Shown here: positions 8,494 to 16,007 of the stretch, in pieces | How positions within the stretch are numbered: the first letter of the stretch is position 1 | How the letters are laid out: every line of letters begins with the position of its first letter | From: Cellulomonas marina | GTDB lineage: Bacteria > Actinomycetota > Actinomycetes > Actinomycetales > Cellulomonadaceae | Reading direction: 5' to 3' | DNA length: 61,999 nt | NCBI RefSeq assembly: GCF_900111925.1 | Contig: NZ_FOKA01000021.1 | Location: 1-61,999 of the forward strand | Notes under the pieces: model-generated | Databases searched by the model: none | What the model was told of the DNA's origin: nothing | Seen by the model: only the letters and a program-made list of their open reading frames with translations | Program-made: the position numbers and the translations under genes

Positions 8494-9018
8494 ATGACGC
8501 GCTACACCGCGACGCTTGAGTGGTCCCCGCCAGCACACGGCGGCCGCCCGCTCGAGCAGGTGGTGCACGAGCTCGCCGAACACGGCGCGCACGCGGCGAC
8601 CGCGGTCGACGGGCGCGCAGGGCTCGCCCTGACCGTCGAGGCCGAGGACATCCGCGCCGCCGCGGCGATCGCCGTCGACCTCGCGACCGCAGCGCTCGGC
8701 AACGCCGGCGCCGCACCCCCGCAGTTGACCGGGCTGTCCGTCTCGGCGAGCGCGGCGGGCGGGACACCAGAGCTGAGCACGTGGGTGGTTCCCGACGTCC
8801 TGCGCGTGCCGGACATCGCCAAGGCCGCCGGCGTCTCCCGGCAGCGCGTCCAGCAGTGGGTGCACGAGCGGGACGACTTCCCCGCGGCCCTCATCACCAC
8901 CAGCTACGGCGCGCTGTACCCCAGGGCCGCGGTGGAGCGCTGGCTCGAGCAGCCCCGCCAAGCCGGCCGGCGCGCCCGCAGCGCGACGCCGCCATCGGAC
9001 GAAGGAGGCCAGGCGTGA
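8494..9018 (+). CDS. Helix-turn-helix (AlpA/excisionase-like) DNA-binding protein
   Basis: 174 residues. Residues about 105-150 form a MerR/AlpA-type helix-turn-helix: VPDIAKAAGVSRQRVQQWVH, then YPRAAVERWLEQP. The N-terminal 90 residues, a hydrophobic alpha/beta region, resemble no domain I can name. It could be a regulator, possibly reader of the palindromes, or an excisionase-like accessory factor; neither is shown. Confidence 0.7.
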   Translation: MTRYTATLEWSPPAHGGRPLEQVVHELAEHGAHAATAVDGRAGLALTVEAEDIRAAAAIAVDLATAALGNAGAAPPQLTGLSVSASAAGGTPELSTWVVPDVLRVPDIAKAAGVSRQRVQQWVHERDDFPAALITTSYGALYPRAAVERWLEQPRQAGRRARSATPPSDEGGQA

Positions 9019-9098
9019 GCACCGACAGCACGCCCCTCACCGTCTGGAGTCGGGCCGACGAAGTGACCTGGTTCGAGTCCCTCGAAGGCCAGCCGAGA

Positions 9099-9347
9099 TC
9101 AGGCGGGCCGGCTAGCGAAGTACGCGCGCAGAGCCTCGGTGACGATCTCCTGCTTCGTGCGACGGCTGTCGCCCTCGGCGTTGACCTCACGCGCGAGCTG
9201 CTCGTCGAGATCGACGGGCAGGCGCACGTTCAGTTGAACCAGCGGGCCGGCCGCCGCCGCGACACCCACACGGCCACGGGCGGGGCCGCGTGGTACCTGC
9301 ACACGCTTCGGGCTTCGAGGAGAGGGCACACGGTCGGCGTCAGGCAC
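9099..9347 (-). CDS. Ribbon-helix-helix (CopG-like) protein
   Basis: 82 residues, GTG start. The C-terminal half VQLNVRLPVDLDEQLAREV...TKQEIVTEALRAYFA is a classic ribbon-helix-helix fold: a beta strand for DNA contact and two dimerising helices. The first 35 residues are basic and disordered. It lies alone on the minus strand among plus-strand genes and is a good candidate for a local repressor. An antiparallel open frame (9015-9449) covers the same DNA. Confidence 0.75.
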   Translation of the reverse strand: MPDADRVPSPRSPKRVQVPRGPARGRVGVAAAAGPLVQLNVRLPVDLDEQLAREVNAEGDSRRTKQEIVTEALRAYFASRPA

Positions 9348-9464
9348 GTCCCCTGCTCCCCTCGTCGCGCTGGTCGGCTCTCACCGATCGTAACGACCGA
9401 GCGACCCGTCGCCCGGAGGCCAGCCGATTCCTCACCCGCACCAGTCTGAAAGGAGGCACCGGGG

Positions 9465-9935
9465 ATGCTCGACGTCGACGACCTGATCACGCTGCTCCAG
9501 CGCGGGATGCGCGACGCCGCGCAGCTCAGCGACGGCGAGCTCGCGGCCGTGCTGCACACGCTGCGCCGGCCGGCGATGCGCGACGCAGCGATCGCGATCA
9601 TCTCCGGCCACCTCGAGGACGCCGCTCCGCTCTCCCGCAGCCTCGCTCCCGCCAGCGCGTGGTTCACCCGCGGACCGCTCGACGCCGACGCGGTCCGCCG
9701 CGCCGTGCCCCTGCTGCACCGCCTGGCCGCCGAGGCCACGACACCCGGTGCCGCCGCCACGGTGGCCGCCGTCCTGGCCTACCTCGACTGGGCCCACGAC
9801 CGTCCCCTGCGGGCCGCCGCACGGCTGAACCAGCACGCCGACGACCCCCTAGGGGCCCTGCTCCAGCGGATGATCGCCGCCGGGGTGCGCGGCCCCCGGG
9901 TCACGGCGACCTCGGGCGGGAGAGGCCCGCGATGA
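9465..9935 (+). CDS. DUF4192-like protein
   Basis: 156 residues, shorter than full DUF4192 proteins. The C-terminal AAATVAAVLAYLDWAHDRPLRAAARLNQHADDPLGALLQRM is the characteristic end of that actinobacterial family, so this looks like a minimal or truncated version. Good AAAGGAGG ribosome site. Overlaps the next gene by 4 bases. Function of the family is unknown. Confidence 0.65.
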   Translation: MLDVDDLITLLQRGMRDAAQLSDGELAAVLHTLRRPAMRDAAIAIISGHLEDAAPLSRSLAPASAWFTRGPLDADAVRRAVPLLHRLAAEATTPGAAATVAAVLAYLDWAHDRPLRAAARLNQHADDPLGALLQRMIAAGVRGPRVTATSGGRGPR

Positions 9936-10573
9936 GCCGCGCCCTCGACCCTGGCCAGTGGACCGGAGAGCTCGTCCGTGAGCTGCTGGTCGTCCTCTAC
10001 GGCGGCCACCGCTCACGCACGGGCACCTGGGTTCCGGACGCCGCGGCCGTCGCACGCCGTCGACGGGTAGCGCCGAGCACCGTGCGGCACTGGACCCGCC
10101 ACGGGGCGCCCACCGCGATGCCGGTGCGCGAGCTCGACGCGATCGTGCGCCGGCGGCGCCCAAAGGCGAGCACCCTGCGCCGCGAGCGGCTCCAAGCCGA
10201 CCGGACGCAGAAGATGCGCGAGCGCGCGAGTCTCGGCCGCGGCCGCGGCAACCTCACCGAGTACGCCGAGCGCGGCTGGCTCGACCAACACCGGGTGCTC
10301 GTCCTCGAGGACGAGTGGCGCCCGCTGCGGCGCGTCGTCGTCGTGCGTGACGAGCCGGCCCTCATCCGCCGCGCGACCGCCGGCGCACGCCTCGTCGACC
10401 TCGCGATCGCCGACTCGAAGTTCGCCGGCGACGCGCTGCGCTACCAGCTCCTGCAGGAGGTCGGACCATGGCGACTCGAGCTGCCGACGAAGAAGGCACC
10501 GCGCGGCCACACGCAGGTCTGGCTGGCCAGCGCACCGGTCGCCGAGCTCCCCGTGTCGGCGAGCCTGACCTGA
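9932..10573 (+). CDS. Hypothetical protein with basic, HTH-like region
   Basis: 213 residues starting at ATG 9932 (ATGA overlap). Residues about 35-70 (PDAAAVARRRRVAPSTVRHW) resemble a helix-turn-helix, and the following RRERLQADRTQKMRERA is strongly basic. The C-terminus has a WLDQHRVLVLEDEWRPLRRVVVV beta-rich stretch. A DNA-binding role is plausible but not established. Confidence 0.65.
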   Translation: MSRALDPGQWTGELVRELLVVLYGGHRSRTGTWVPDAAAVARRRRVAPSTVRHWTRHGAPTAMPVRELDAIVRRRRPKASTLRRERLQADRTQKMRERASLGRGRGNLTEYAERGWLDQHRVLVLEDEWRPLRRVVVVRDEPALIRRATAGARLVDLAIADSKFAGDALRYQLLQEVGPWRLELPTKKAPRGHTQVWLASAPVAELPVSASLT

Positions 10574-10736
10574 GACGCCTCCCGGTACCAGCCGACGCCG
10601 GGTGACCCCCCGGTCCGCAGCGACCCGCGCGGCGACCGCTTTAGTAGCGTGTGACACAACATTACGTGTACCGTGGCCACATCGAGCCCGCACCGGGATC
10701 CAGCCCGGGGCTCACGTCTCCAACCGGAGGTTCGCC

Positions 10737-11384
10737 ATGCCCGTTCCTGTCCTCGCCGTACCCGCTGACGGCCCCGAACCGCGGCCAGCCACCATCTCTC
10801 GCAGCGTGGCCGCCACCCGCCTCGACATCGCCTACGGCTCGGTCAGCAAGCTCGTGCGCTGCCACATCCTGCCGCTGCCGATCCCCGCCGCCCTGGTCGA
10901 CAAGCTCGCAGCCCGGCCCGACGTGGTCGTCGCCGCCGGAGAGCTCACCGTCCTGCGCACCGGATCCAAGGAACCGGCCGACCCCGCGAAGCACCCCCAA
11001 GACGAGCGCAAGTACATCGGCTTCGACATGGGGCACAGCGACGCCGAGCTCGAGGAGACCTCCCTGCGCTGGTGGCGCTCGGACCCCGACGTCGTGCTCG
11101 ACAACGAGGTCTTCGCCATCACGGTGGCCACCGTTCCCGTCGCGGTGTACCGCATCACCGGCCACGTCGGCGCCTACACGCGGCCCGACGAGACCCGACC
11201 GCGCCACCACTACGCCGGTCAGCTCCTCGGGCGCCTGCGCGCCGACCTCGAGCCGGCCATGCGCCAGGACACCCCTGGGCACCTGCGCACGCTCGCCGAG
11301 CAGATCCTCAGGTCGCGCATCCGCACGAGCAGCGGCGGCCCGATCGCCTACCTCGGCGGCGTCGAGCGCCCAGTCGTCGACTGA
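10737..11384 (+). CDS. Hypothetical protein with possible N-terminal HTH
   Basis: 215 residues; the ATG at 10737 follows CCGGAGG. Residues 20-50 (ISRSVAATRLDIAYGSVSKL) could form a helix-turn-helix. The rest contains conserved-looking GFDMGHSDAELEETSLRWWR and TRPRHHYAGQLLGRL segments I cannot assign. The 160-base leader holds TGTGACAC and TACCGT, but no promoter can be fixed. It ends at the strong hairpin at 11398. Confidence 0.65.
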   Translation: MPVPVLAVPADGPEPRPATISRSVAATRLDIAYGSVSKLVRCHILPLPIPAALVDKLAARPDVVVAAGELTVLRTGSKEPADPAKHPQDERKYIGFDMGHSDAELEETSLRWWRSDPDVVLDNEVFAITVATVPVAVYRITGHVGAYTRPDETRPRHHYAGQLLGRLRADLEPAMRQDTPGHLRTLAEQILRSRIRTSSGGPIAYLGGVERPVVD

Positions 11385-11397
11385 CCGCACGCATGAC

Positions 11398-11433
11398 GAC
11401 GGCCCGGCCCCCTGGAAGAGTGGCCGGGCCGTC
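11398..11433. terminator. Bidirectional terminator hairpin
   Basis: Perfect 12-base stem GACGGCCCGGCC / GGCCGGGCCGTC with a 12-nt loop, between converging transcription units (rightward genes ending 11384, leftward operon ending 11475). Confidence 0.75.
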
Positions 11434-11474
11434 GCCCGCCATCGTGCGCCCGCCCGGGTCGCTCGTGGTGCGGG

Positions 11475-11777
11475 CTACGAGGGCCGGCGTTCGAGAGCGC
11501 GGCGCCGGTGCACCACGTTGACCGCCCAGGCGACCAGCGCCAGCAGCACCCCCGCCGCGATCGCCAGCCGCGCCAGATCGAGCCCGGCGCCGGCGGCGAG
11601 CTCGACGAGCACCCCGTCCCGGGTGAGCACCCCGTGCTCGGTCAGCCAGTTCGCGACGCCGTCACCGGCGCCCGTCAGCATCGCGAGGATCGGACCTCCG
11701 AAGAACACGGCCAGGACGACGAGCGCGACCGCGTCGTCGCTCATCTGAGGGCCGGGCGTGCCGCGGCCCGCGCTCAT
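11475..11777 (-). CDS. Small membrane protein
   Basis: 100 residues with two membrane helices (ALVVLAVFFGGPILAMLTGA and LARLAIAAGVLLALVAWAV) and a basic C-terminal tail (HRRRALERR). Last gene of the leftward whiB operon, overlapping the previous gene. It could be a holin-like or surface accessory protein; no family recognised. Confidence 0.65.
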   Translation of the reverse strand: MSAGRGTPGPQMSDDAVALVVLAVFFGGPILAMLTGAGDGVANWLTEHGVLTRDGVLVELAAGAGLDLARLAIAAGVLLALVAWAVNVVHRRRALERRPS

Positions 11778-12214
11778 CGGGTGACCCCCCGTGCGTCGGC
11801 GTAGGCCGTGCCCGCCCAGTCGGGAGCGTGCAGCGCGAGCATCGGAAACCGTGCCGGGTCGAGCTCGCTGACCGGCAGCCACAGGTCGCTCGCGCGCACC
11901 TGGACGGCCTCCAGGACGTAGTGCCGGCTCGGGGGCCGGGCGACGTAGGCGCCGGCGGCGCCGGCGTACCCGACCCACGTCTGGCCGAGCAGGTCCAGCA
12001 GCACCACGACGTGCCCCGGCTTGGTGCACGTCGACATGACGAGCTCCCCGAGCGCGGTCCGGCTTTCCACCTGCTCCACCCCCTGCTCCCGAGACGCCTC
12101 GACGAGCCGCGACTCGGCTTCCTGCAACAGCTCGACGGTGCGCGCGTCGCTGCAGCCGGCCGCGACCTCACCGATCTGCGCGGCGATCGTCAGCAGCTCA
12201 CGCACGGCGCTCAC
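11774..12214 (-). CDS. Hypothetical protein
   Basis: 146 residues from GTG 12214, overlapping the end of the redoxin gene by 17 bases. The N-terminal 50 residues are helical; the C-terminal half contains GHVVVLLDLLGQTWVGYAGA and SRHYVLEAVQVRASDLWLPV, probably a small beta domain. Not recognised. Confidence 0.6.
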   Translation of the reverse strand: MSAVRELLTIAAQIGEVAAGCSDARTVELLQEAESRLVEASREQGVEQVESRTALGELVMSTCTKPGHVVVLLDLLGQTWVGYAGAAGAYVARPPSRHYVLEAVQVRASDLWLPVSELDPARFPMLALHAPDWAGTAYADARGVTR

Positions 12215-12464
12215 CTGCCAGGGCGGAGATCCGGTCGGGACGGTACCCGGACCAGTGCTTGTCGCCGGCGACCACGACGGGCGCCTGCAGGTGCCCGAGG
12301 GCCATGACGTAGTCGCGGGCGTCGGCGTCCTCGGTGAGGTCGACGACGACGTACTCCCGGCCGAGGTTGTCCAGGGCCCGGTACGTCGCGTCGCACTGGA
12401 CGCACCTCGGCTTGCTGTAGACGGTGATGGTGCTCGACGACGTCGTTGTCGGTGGGGTCGGCAT
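12198..12464 (-). CDS. NrdH-like glutaredoxin
   Basis: 88 residues with thioredoxin fold. The strand ITVYSKPRCVQCDAT contains the redox pair C21-V-Q-C24, and the sequence continues with YVVVDLTED, QAPVVV (cis-proline) and GYRPDRI, as in NrdH redoxins that reduce ribonucleotide reductase. No nrdE/nrdF is in the window, so it may serve the host enzyme or reduce another target of this operon. Confidence 0.85.
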   Translation of the reverse strand: MPTPPTTTSSSTITVYSKPRCVQCDATYRALDNLGREYVVVDLTEDADARDYVMALGHLQAPVVVAGDKHWSGYRPDRISALAGERRA

Positions 12465-12495
12465 GCGGCTCTCCTGTCGTGCGGGCGGTCCGGGA

Positions 12496-13209
12496 TCAGC
12501 ACCGCTCGAGCAGCTGCTCGAGCGTCGTCTTCTCCGCGGTGGTCACCGTCAGCGACCAGCGCGTCTTGATCTGCACCCACCGGGTCGCGTAGGCGCACGC
12601 GTAGGAAGGGTCGGGCGGCAGCCACTCATCGACGCCCTGGTCTCCCTTGGACCGGTTGACGCTCGACGACGTCGCCTGCAAGTTCGCCGGGTCGTTCGCG
12701 AAGTCGGTGCGCTGCTGCGCGGTCCACGACCAGGCGCCGGCGCGCCACGCCGCGGCGAGAGGCACCACGTGGTCGATGTCGATCCCGCCGTCGACCTTCT
12801 CGAAGCGCACCAGCTCGCCCGTGTACGGGTCGGTCAGAGCACCTCGCTCGACGACGCAGTCCTGGGTCCCGGGGCGGTACACGACGTCGACGAGATCCCG
12901 GGCGAGCACGTCGTTGCGCTGGTCGCACCCGTTGCGGTCGACGTCGGCCCATCGCTGACCGAACTCGTCACGCTCGTACGGCCGTGGGGCGGCGTCGTCG
13001 ACGACGACGAGGCCGGCCAGGTCGACGGTCGACGCTGCTGGAGCTGCTGCAGGCGACGACGACGCACTGGGGCCGGTGGTGGACTTCGCGGTGCCCGGCA
13101 CGACGTCGCTGCCGGGCTGCGAGGCGGTCCACACCGCGACCACTGCGGCGACGGCGAGGACCGCACCGCTCACGCGCGAAGACCGACGACGACCGTTCAG
13201 GTGGCTCAT
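12496..13209 (-). CDS. Secreted HNH (GmrSD C-terminal/DUF1524-like) nuclease
   Basis: 237 residues. An N-terminal membrane or signal segment (VSGAVLAVAAVVAVWTA) is followed by a threonine/serine linker and an extracellular HNH-type nuclease domain with GIDIDHVVPLAAAW (catalytic DH), then the NLQATSSSVNRSKGD motif expected in the family. Start at ATG 13209 after GGGGGAGAAG. Secreted HNH nucleases occur widely in actinobacteria; here it lies in the whiB operon, so DNA handling at the cell surface or nutrient scavenging are both possible. Confidence 0.8.
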   Translation of the reverse strand: MSHLNGRRRSSRVSGAVLAVAAVVAVWTASQPGSDVVPGTAKSTTGPSASSSPAAAPAASTVDLAGLVVVDDAAPRPYERDEFGQRWADVDRNGCDQRNDVLARDLVDVVYRPGTQDCVVERGALTDPYTGELVRFEKVDGGIDIDHVVPLAAAWRAGAWSWTAQQRTDFANDPANLQATSSSVNRSKGDQGVDEWLPPDPSYACAYATRWVQIKTRWSLTVTTAEKTTLEQLLERC

Positions 13210-13229
13210 CAACTTCTCCCCCGGCGCCG

Positions 13230-13442
13230 TCAGGCGGCGCGACGGCGGCTGGCCCGCCGCTTCGCGCGGATCACGCGCGCTCGAGCGGTCCGGGCATGGA
13301 TGTCGTGGACGGCGACGGCCTGGGTGCGCGAGTCGCACGCGATCCCCGACCTCCACCGGCACGAGCAGGTGGGCAGGACGCACTCGAACACGCCGAAGCA
13401 GTCGACGACGGTGACGGCGGTGAACGTCGGCAGGTGTGCCAT
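13230..13442 (-). CDS. Small cysteine-containing hypothetical protein
   Basis: 70 residues with a cluster CFGVFECVLPTCSC followed by a basic arginine-rich C-terminus. The cysteines may bind metal. Spaced 20 and 27 bases from its operon neighbours. Confidence 0.55.
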   Translation of the reverse strand: MAHLPTFTAVTVVDCFGVFECVLPTCSCRWRSGIACDSRTQAVAVHDIHARTARARVIRAKRRASRRRAA

Positions 13443-13469
13443 CGCGATGTCCTCTCGGTACGACCGCGG

Positions 13470-14330
13470 TCAGGCGGCCTTGGTCGATGCGGCGAGGTAC
13501 TGCTCGACGACGCGCACGGGGACCCGCCCCGCGTTCGGCACCTCGACGCCGTTGGCACGCGCCCAGCGGCGCACGGCCTTGGGGTCGATGGCGCGCGGCG
13601 CCGGCGCGGGCCGTGACGGTCGCGCCGGGTGCAGCTGGCCGCGCAGCTCGTCACGCCGGCGCTCCAGCTCCTCGAGCTCGGCGCGGATCTTGCGCTCCTT
13701 CGCCGCACGCTCGGCCTGCTCCCGCGCCTTGGCACGCGCGGCCTCCGCGGCGGCGAGGCGCTCTGCCTCCTCGGCCTGCAGCGCGCTCTGGAGCGCACCC
13801 AGGACCTCGGCGGCCTTGGTCGCCAGGCGCTTGGTGCGCGCCCGTGCTGACTTGCTCCCCCGCGCGATCAGCCCAGCCGCCGAGTCGGCGGCCGGCCCGG
13901 CGACGTCGTCGTCCTGCGGGTGCTCCGGCGGCTCCGACGCGGCCGTGTCCTTCGCCGCGGCCGCGTGCTCCGGCACGGGCGCGAGCGACGCGGCCGGCGC
14001 ACCCGGCGCCGGGTTGGCCGTCGGCGGAGCCGGGGGGCGCTGCGCGGTGCCACGCTGCGGCGCCGTGCTCGGGTCGGTCACACGCTCGAGCTCGGCGCGG
14101 TTGATGTCGGCTGCGACGACGTCGACGGCCCATGCGACCTTGTCCAGGTCCGGGAAGCCGTGCGCGGTGGCGAGCTGCCGAACCCGCGAGGTGGGGTAGT
14201 TCGTCGCCGTCGCGGCGAACGCCGGCGATCGACCGTCGGCGAGCAGCTTGAGGATCGTCAGCTTGTCGACGTCGGGGACCGGCGCCCAGCCGGTCGAGGT
14301 CTCCTGCGTGGTGCTGGTCGATACGGACAT
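13470..14330 (-). CDS. Lsr2-type DNA-binding domain protein
   Basis: 286 residues. The C-terminus (DPKAVRRWARANGVEVPNAG then RVPVRVVEQYLAA) is the Lsr2 AT-hook-like DNA-binding domain with its RG loop represented by AGR. The middle (about 175-235) is a long arginine/glutamate coiled coil; the N-terminal 60 residues hold an HTH-like segment with TSRVRQLATAHGFPDL. It lacks the normal Lsr2 N-terminal dimerisation domain. Likely a xenogeneic-silencer-like or nucleoid protein of the element. Confidence 0.75.
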   Translation of the reverse strand: MSVSTSTTQETSTGWAPVPDVDKLTILKLLADGRSPAFAATATNYPTSRVRQLATAHGFPDLDKVAWAVDVVAADINRAELERVTDPSTAPQRGTAQRPPAPPTANPAPGAPAASLAPVPEHAAAAKDTAASEPPEHPQDDDVAGPAADSAAGLIARGSKSARARTKRLATKAAEVLGALQSALQAEEAERLAAAEAARAKAREQAERAAKERKIRAELEELERRRDELRGQLHPARPSRPAPAPRAIDPKAVRRWARANGVEVPNAGRVPVRVVEQYLAASTKAA

Positions 14331-14349
14331 CAGGGTGGCTCCGTTCTGA

Positions 14350-14592
14350 TCACTGGTCGCGCAGCTTGCGGCGCTCTCGCTCGGACAGACCGCCCCAGAT
14401 CCCGAACCGCTCGTCGTTCTCCAGGGCGTAGCTGAGGCACTCGGCGCGCACCGTGCAGTTGGCGCACACCTTCTTGGCCTCACGCGTGGAGCCGCCCTTC
14501 TCGGGGAAGAACAGCTCGGGATCGGTCTGGGTGCACAGGCCATCGGCGACGAAGTCCGGCGACAGCCCGAGCACGACCGCGATCGCAGTCAT
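14350..14592 (-). CDS. WhiB-family iron-sulfur regulator
   Basis: 80 residues. The four iron-sulfur cysteines are C20, C43, C46 and C52 (CANCTVRAEC), followed by the G(I)WGG turn at 64-68 and a basic ERERRKLRD tail for DNA or sigma-factor contact. WhiB proteins act by binding region 4 of a sigma factor. As second gene of an operon with the TGTCACA promoter, it may work with the element's own sigma-like protein. Confidence 0.92.
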   Translation of the reverse strand: MTAIAVVLGLSPDFVADGLCTQTDPELFFPEKGGSTREAKKVCANCTVRAECLSYALENDERFGIWGGLSERERRKLRDQ

Positions 14593-15320
14593 GACCGGAC
14601 CACGGGCTTCTGCCACCCGAGCGCGGCGAGGCCCTCGACGAGCGCCTCCATCGACAGCGACTGGCCCGCAGACAGCCAGCACACGTCCGCGTAGAGCTCG
14701 CGTGCGGCGGCCGCGACCGGGTCGGCAGGGAGAGCGGTCAGCAGAGCCGGGCCGGGCGCGACGAGCGTGTACGGGATCGGCTCGTCCACGGCCATGGTGT
14801 CGAGGGTCAGGGTCTCCACGTCTTCCTCCATGTCGTTGGGCACTGCGGTGGTCAGCGCCGCCTGCACGAGCGGGCCGAGAGTGGTGCGGGTGTGCTCGAC
14901 CAGCTGCCGACGAGCGCGGTTGGTCGCTGCGATCCGCGCAGCGACGTCGGGTCCCGTCCACACCGCTGCGGCGTCCTGCGCTCGCTCGGCGAGCTCGCGC
15001 TCGAGGCGCCGGTGCTCCAGGTGCGCGGTGCGCATGGCGACGAGCAGGGCGCCGGCCACCAGCTGACGCAGGAGGACGTGGATCAGCGGCCACGACGCCT
15101 CGACGTGCTCGGTGTACGCCCACCGCGGCTCGACGAAGGTCCGGCGCGTGTAGCTCAGCCCCTGCGCCCCGAGAGCCAGGCCGCCGCCCCCCACGCACCA
15201 GGACGTCGCGGAGGGCACGGCCGGGGTGGCGGTGCAGCTGCACTCGGCGAGCAGCTCGGGGCAGTACCGGCTCGCGCAGACGACCAGCTGCCACGGTGTT
15301 GCTGGTGCGACGACGGTCAT
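14589..15320 (-). CDS. Hypothetical protein, first gene of whiB operon
   Basis: 243 residues, from ATG 15320 behind AAGGGGGAG. It starts with a cysteine-containing stretch (VVCASRYCPELLAECSCTAT) and a glycine-rich hydrophobic segment (CVGGGGLALGAQGL), then helices. The C-terminus SLSMEALVEGLAALGWQKPV is conserved-looking. It overlaps the whiB start (ATGA). No known family. Confidence 0.65.
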   Translation of the reverse strand: MTVVAPATPWQLVVCASRYCPELLAECSCTATPAVPSATSWCVGGGGLALGAQGLSYTRRTFVEPRWAYTEHVEASWPLIHVLLRQLVAGALLVAMRTAHLEHRRLERELAERAQDAAAVWTGPDVAARIAATNRARRQLVEHTRTTLGPLVQAALTTAVPNDMEEDVETLTLDTMAVDEPIPYTLVAPGPALLTALPADPVAAAARELYADVCWLSAGQSLSMEALVEGLAALGWQKPVVRS

Positions 15321-15351
15321 GGCGCTCCCCCTTTGGTGGGCTTCTGGTTCC

Positions 15352-15382
15352 GGTAACTGCGATCCGGGACCCGCTTGTGACA
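15352..15382 (-). promoter_or_regulatory. TGTCACA-N16-CAGTTACC promoter of whiB operon
   Basis: On the minus strand TGTCACA (15382-15376), 16 nt, CAGTTACC (15359-15352), 31 nt before the ATG at 15320. One of five identical arrangements in the window. Confidence 0.75.
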
Positions 15383-15405
15383 CCGGAATCAGTGTCGCTT
15401 AAACC

Positions 15406-15420
15406 CTTGTCTTAGACAAT
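15406..15420. promoter_or_regulatory. Palindromic operator copy
   Basis: CTTGTCTTAGACAAT, 14 of 15 bases matching the perfect operators at 7791 and 8458. It overlaps the stop codon of the 91-residue gene and lies 23 nt upstream of the whiB-operon promoter, so it probably brings that operon under the left-arm regulator. Confidence 0.55.
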
Positions 15421-15687
15421 GGTTGTGCGGAGTAGAGCACCAGAGCGGATCTGGCGAGCGATCTGGGCTCGCGCGTACCGCAGCACCTCCTCGACGCTCT
15501 CCGCGGGCCCGGCAGCGCCGACGGGCATCGCCGCCACGGCGTCGCTGAGCGCGCCGCACAGGTGCTCTGCGAGGTGCTCGACGGCGGCTCGGACGGCCAG
15601 TTCAGCCACCTGCGCGCGCACCTCCACCGGCACGCCCGGCAGAGCCGCCGCGACCTCGTCGACGACGCGCTCAAGCTCGTCGTGCAT
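15412..15687 (-). CDS. Small hypothetical protein
   Basis: 91 residues, helical, acidic (MHDELERVVDEVAAALPGV). Third gene of the FtsK operon. The pattern of helices with EVRAQVAELAVRAAVEHL could be a dimerising helix bundle. Its stop codon lies within the palindrome at 15406. Confidence 0.6.
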   Translation of the reverse strand: MHDELERVVDEVAAALPGVPVEVRAQVAELAVRAAVEHLAEHLCGALSDAVAAMPVGAAGPAESVEEVLRYARAQIARQIRSGALLRTTIV

Positions 15688-15692
15688 CGCGC

Positions 15693-16007
15693 TCACCTCC
15701 GTCCGGCCGGCGCGGCCGCGCGGCGCAGCTGCTGGGCCACGCCGAGCAGCTCGCGGCTGACCGCGGTGTAGTGCGCTGCGATCGCCTCGAGGGCCGTGGC
15801 GCTGTCCTGGGGGCGCTGCGAGTGCTCGGGCGCCCGCCGCGCCGCGGCCTTGGCCTGGGTCGCGTCGTTGGCGTACTGCAGCGCGCGCCGTGCGAGCATC
15901 CGCACGGGCTCGAGCGGGTCCTGCGCCAGGCGCTCGAGCAGGCTGGTCTCGACCGGCATCGTGTGGATCACGCCCGGCACGCACAGGTGCTCGTCGTGGA
16001 TGGTCAT
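15693..16007 (-). CDS. Small hypothetical protein
   Basis: 104 residues from ATG 16007, overlapping the end of the FtsK-like gene (ATGA). Helical, with an alanine/arginine-rich centre. Not recognised; its coupling to the coupling-protein gene suggests a role in transfer. Confidence 0.6.
   Translation of the reverse strand: MTIHDEHLCVPGVIHTMPVETSLLERLAQDPLEPVRMLARRALQYANDATQAKAAARRAPEHSQRPQDSATALEAIAAHYTAVSRELLGVAQQLRRAAAPAGRR

Noticed and set aside
10650..10680. TGTGACAC near 10650 as a sixth TGTCACA promoter
   Set aside because: On the minus strand there is no CRGTTACM at the 16-nt spacing, and on the plus strand the boxes do not match.
12424..14199. 591-codon plus-strand open frame
   Set aside because: Shadow of the HNH, cysteine-rich and Lsr2-domain genes, with no domain or ribosome site.
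15419..15760. Plus-strand frame starting beside the palindrome at 15406
   Set aside because: Threonine/alanine/arginine-rich shadow of the 91-residue gene; no ribosome site.
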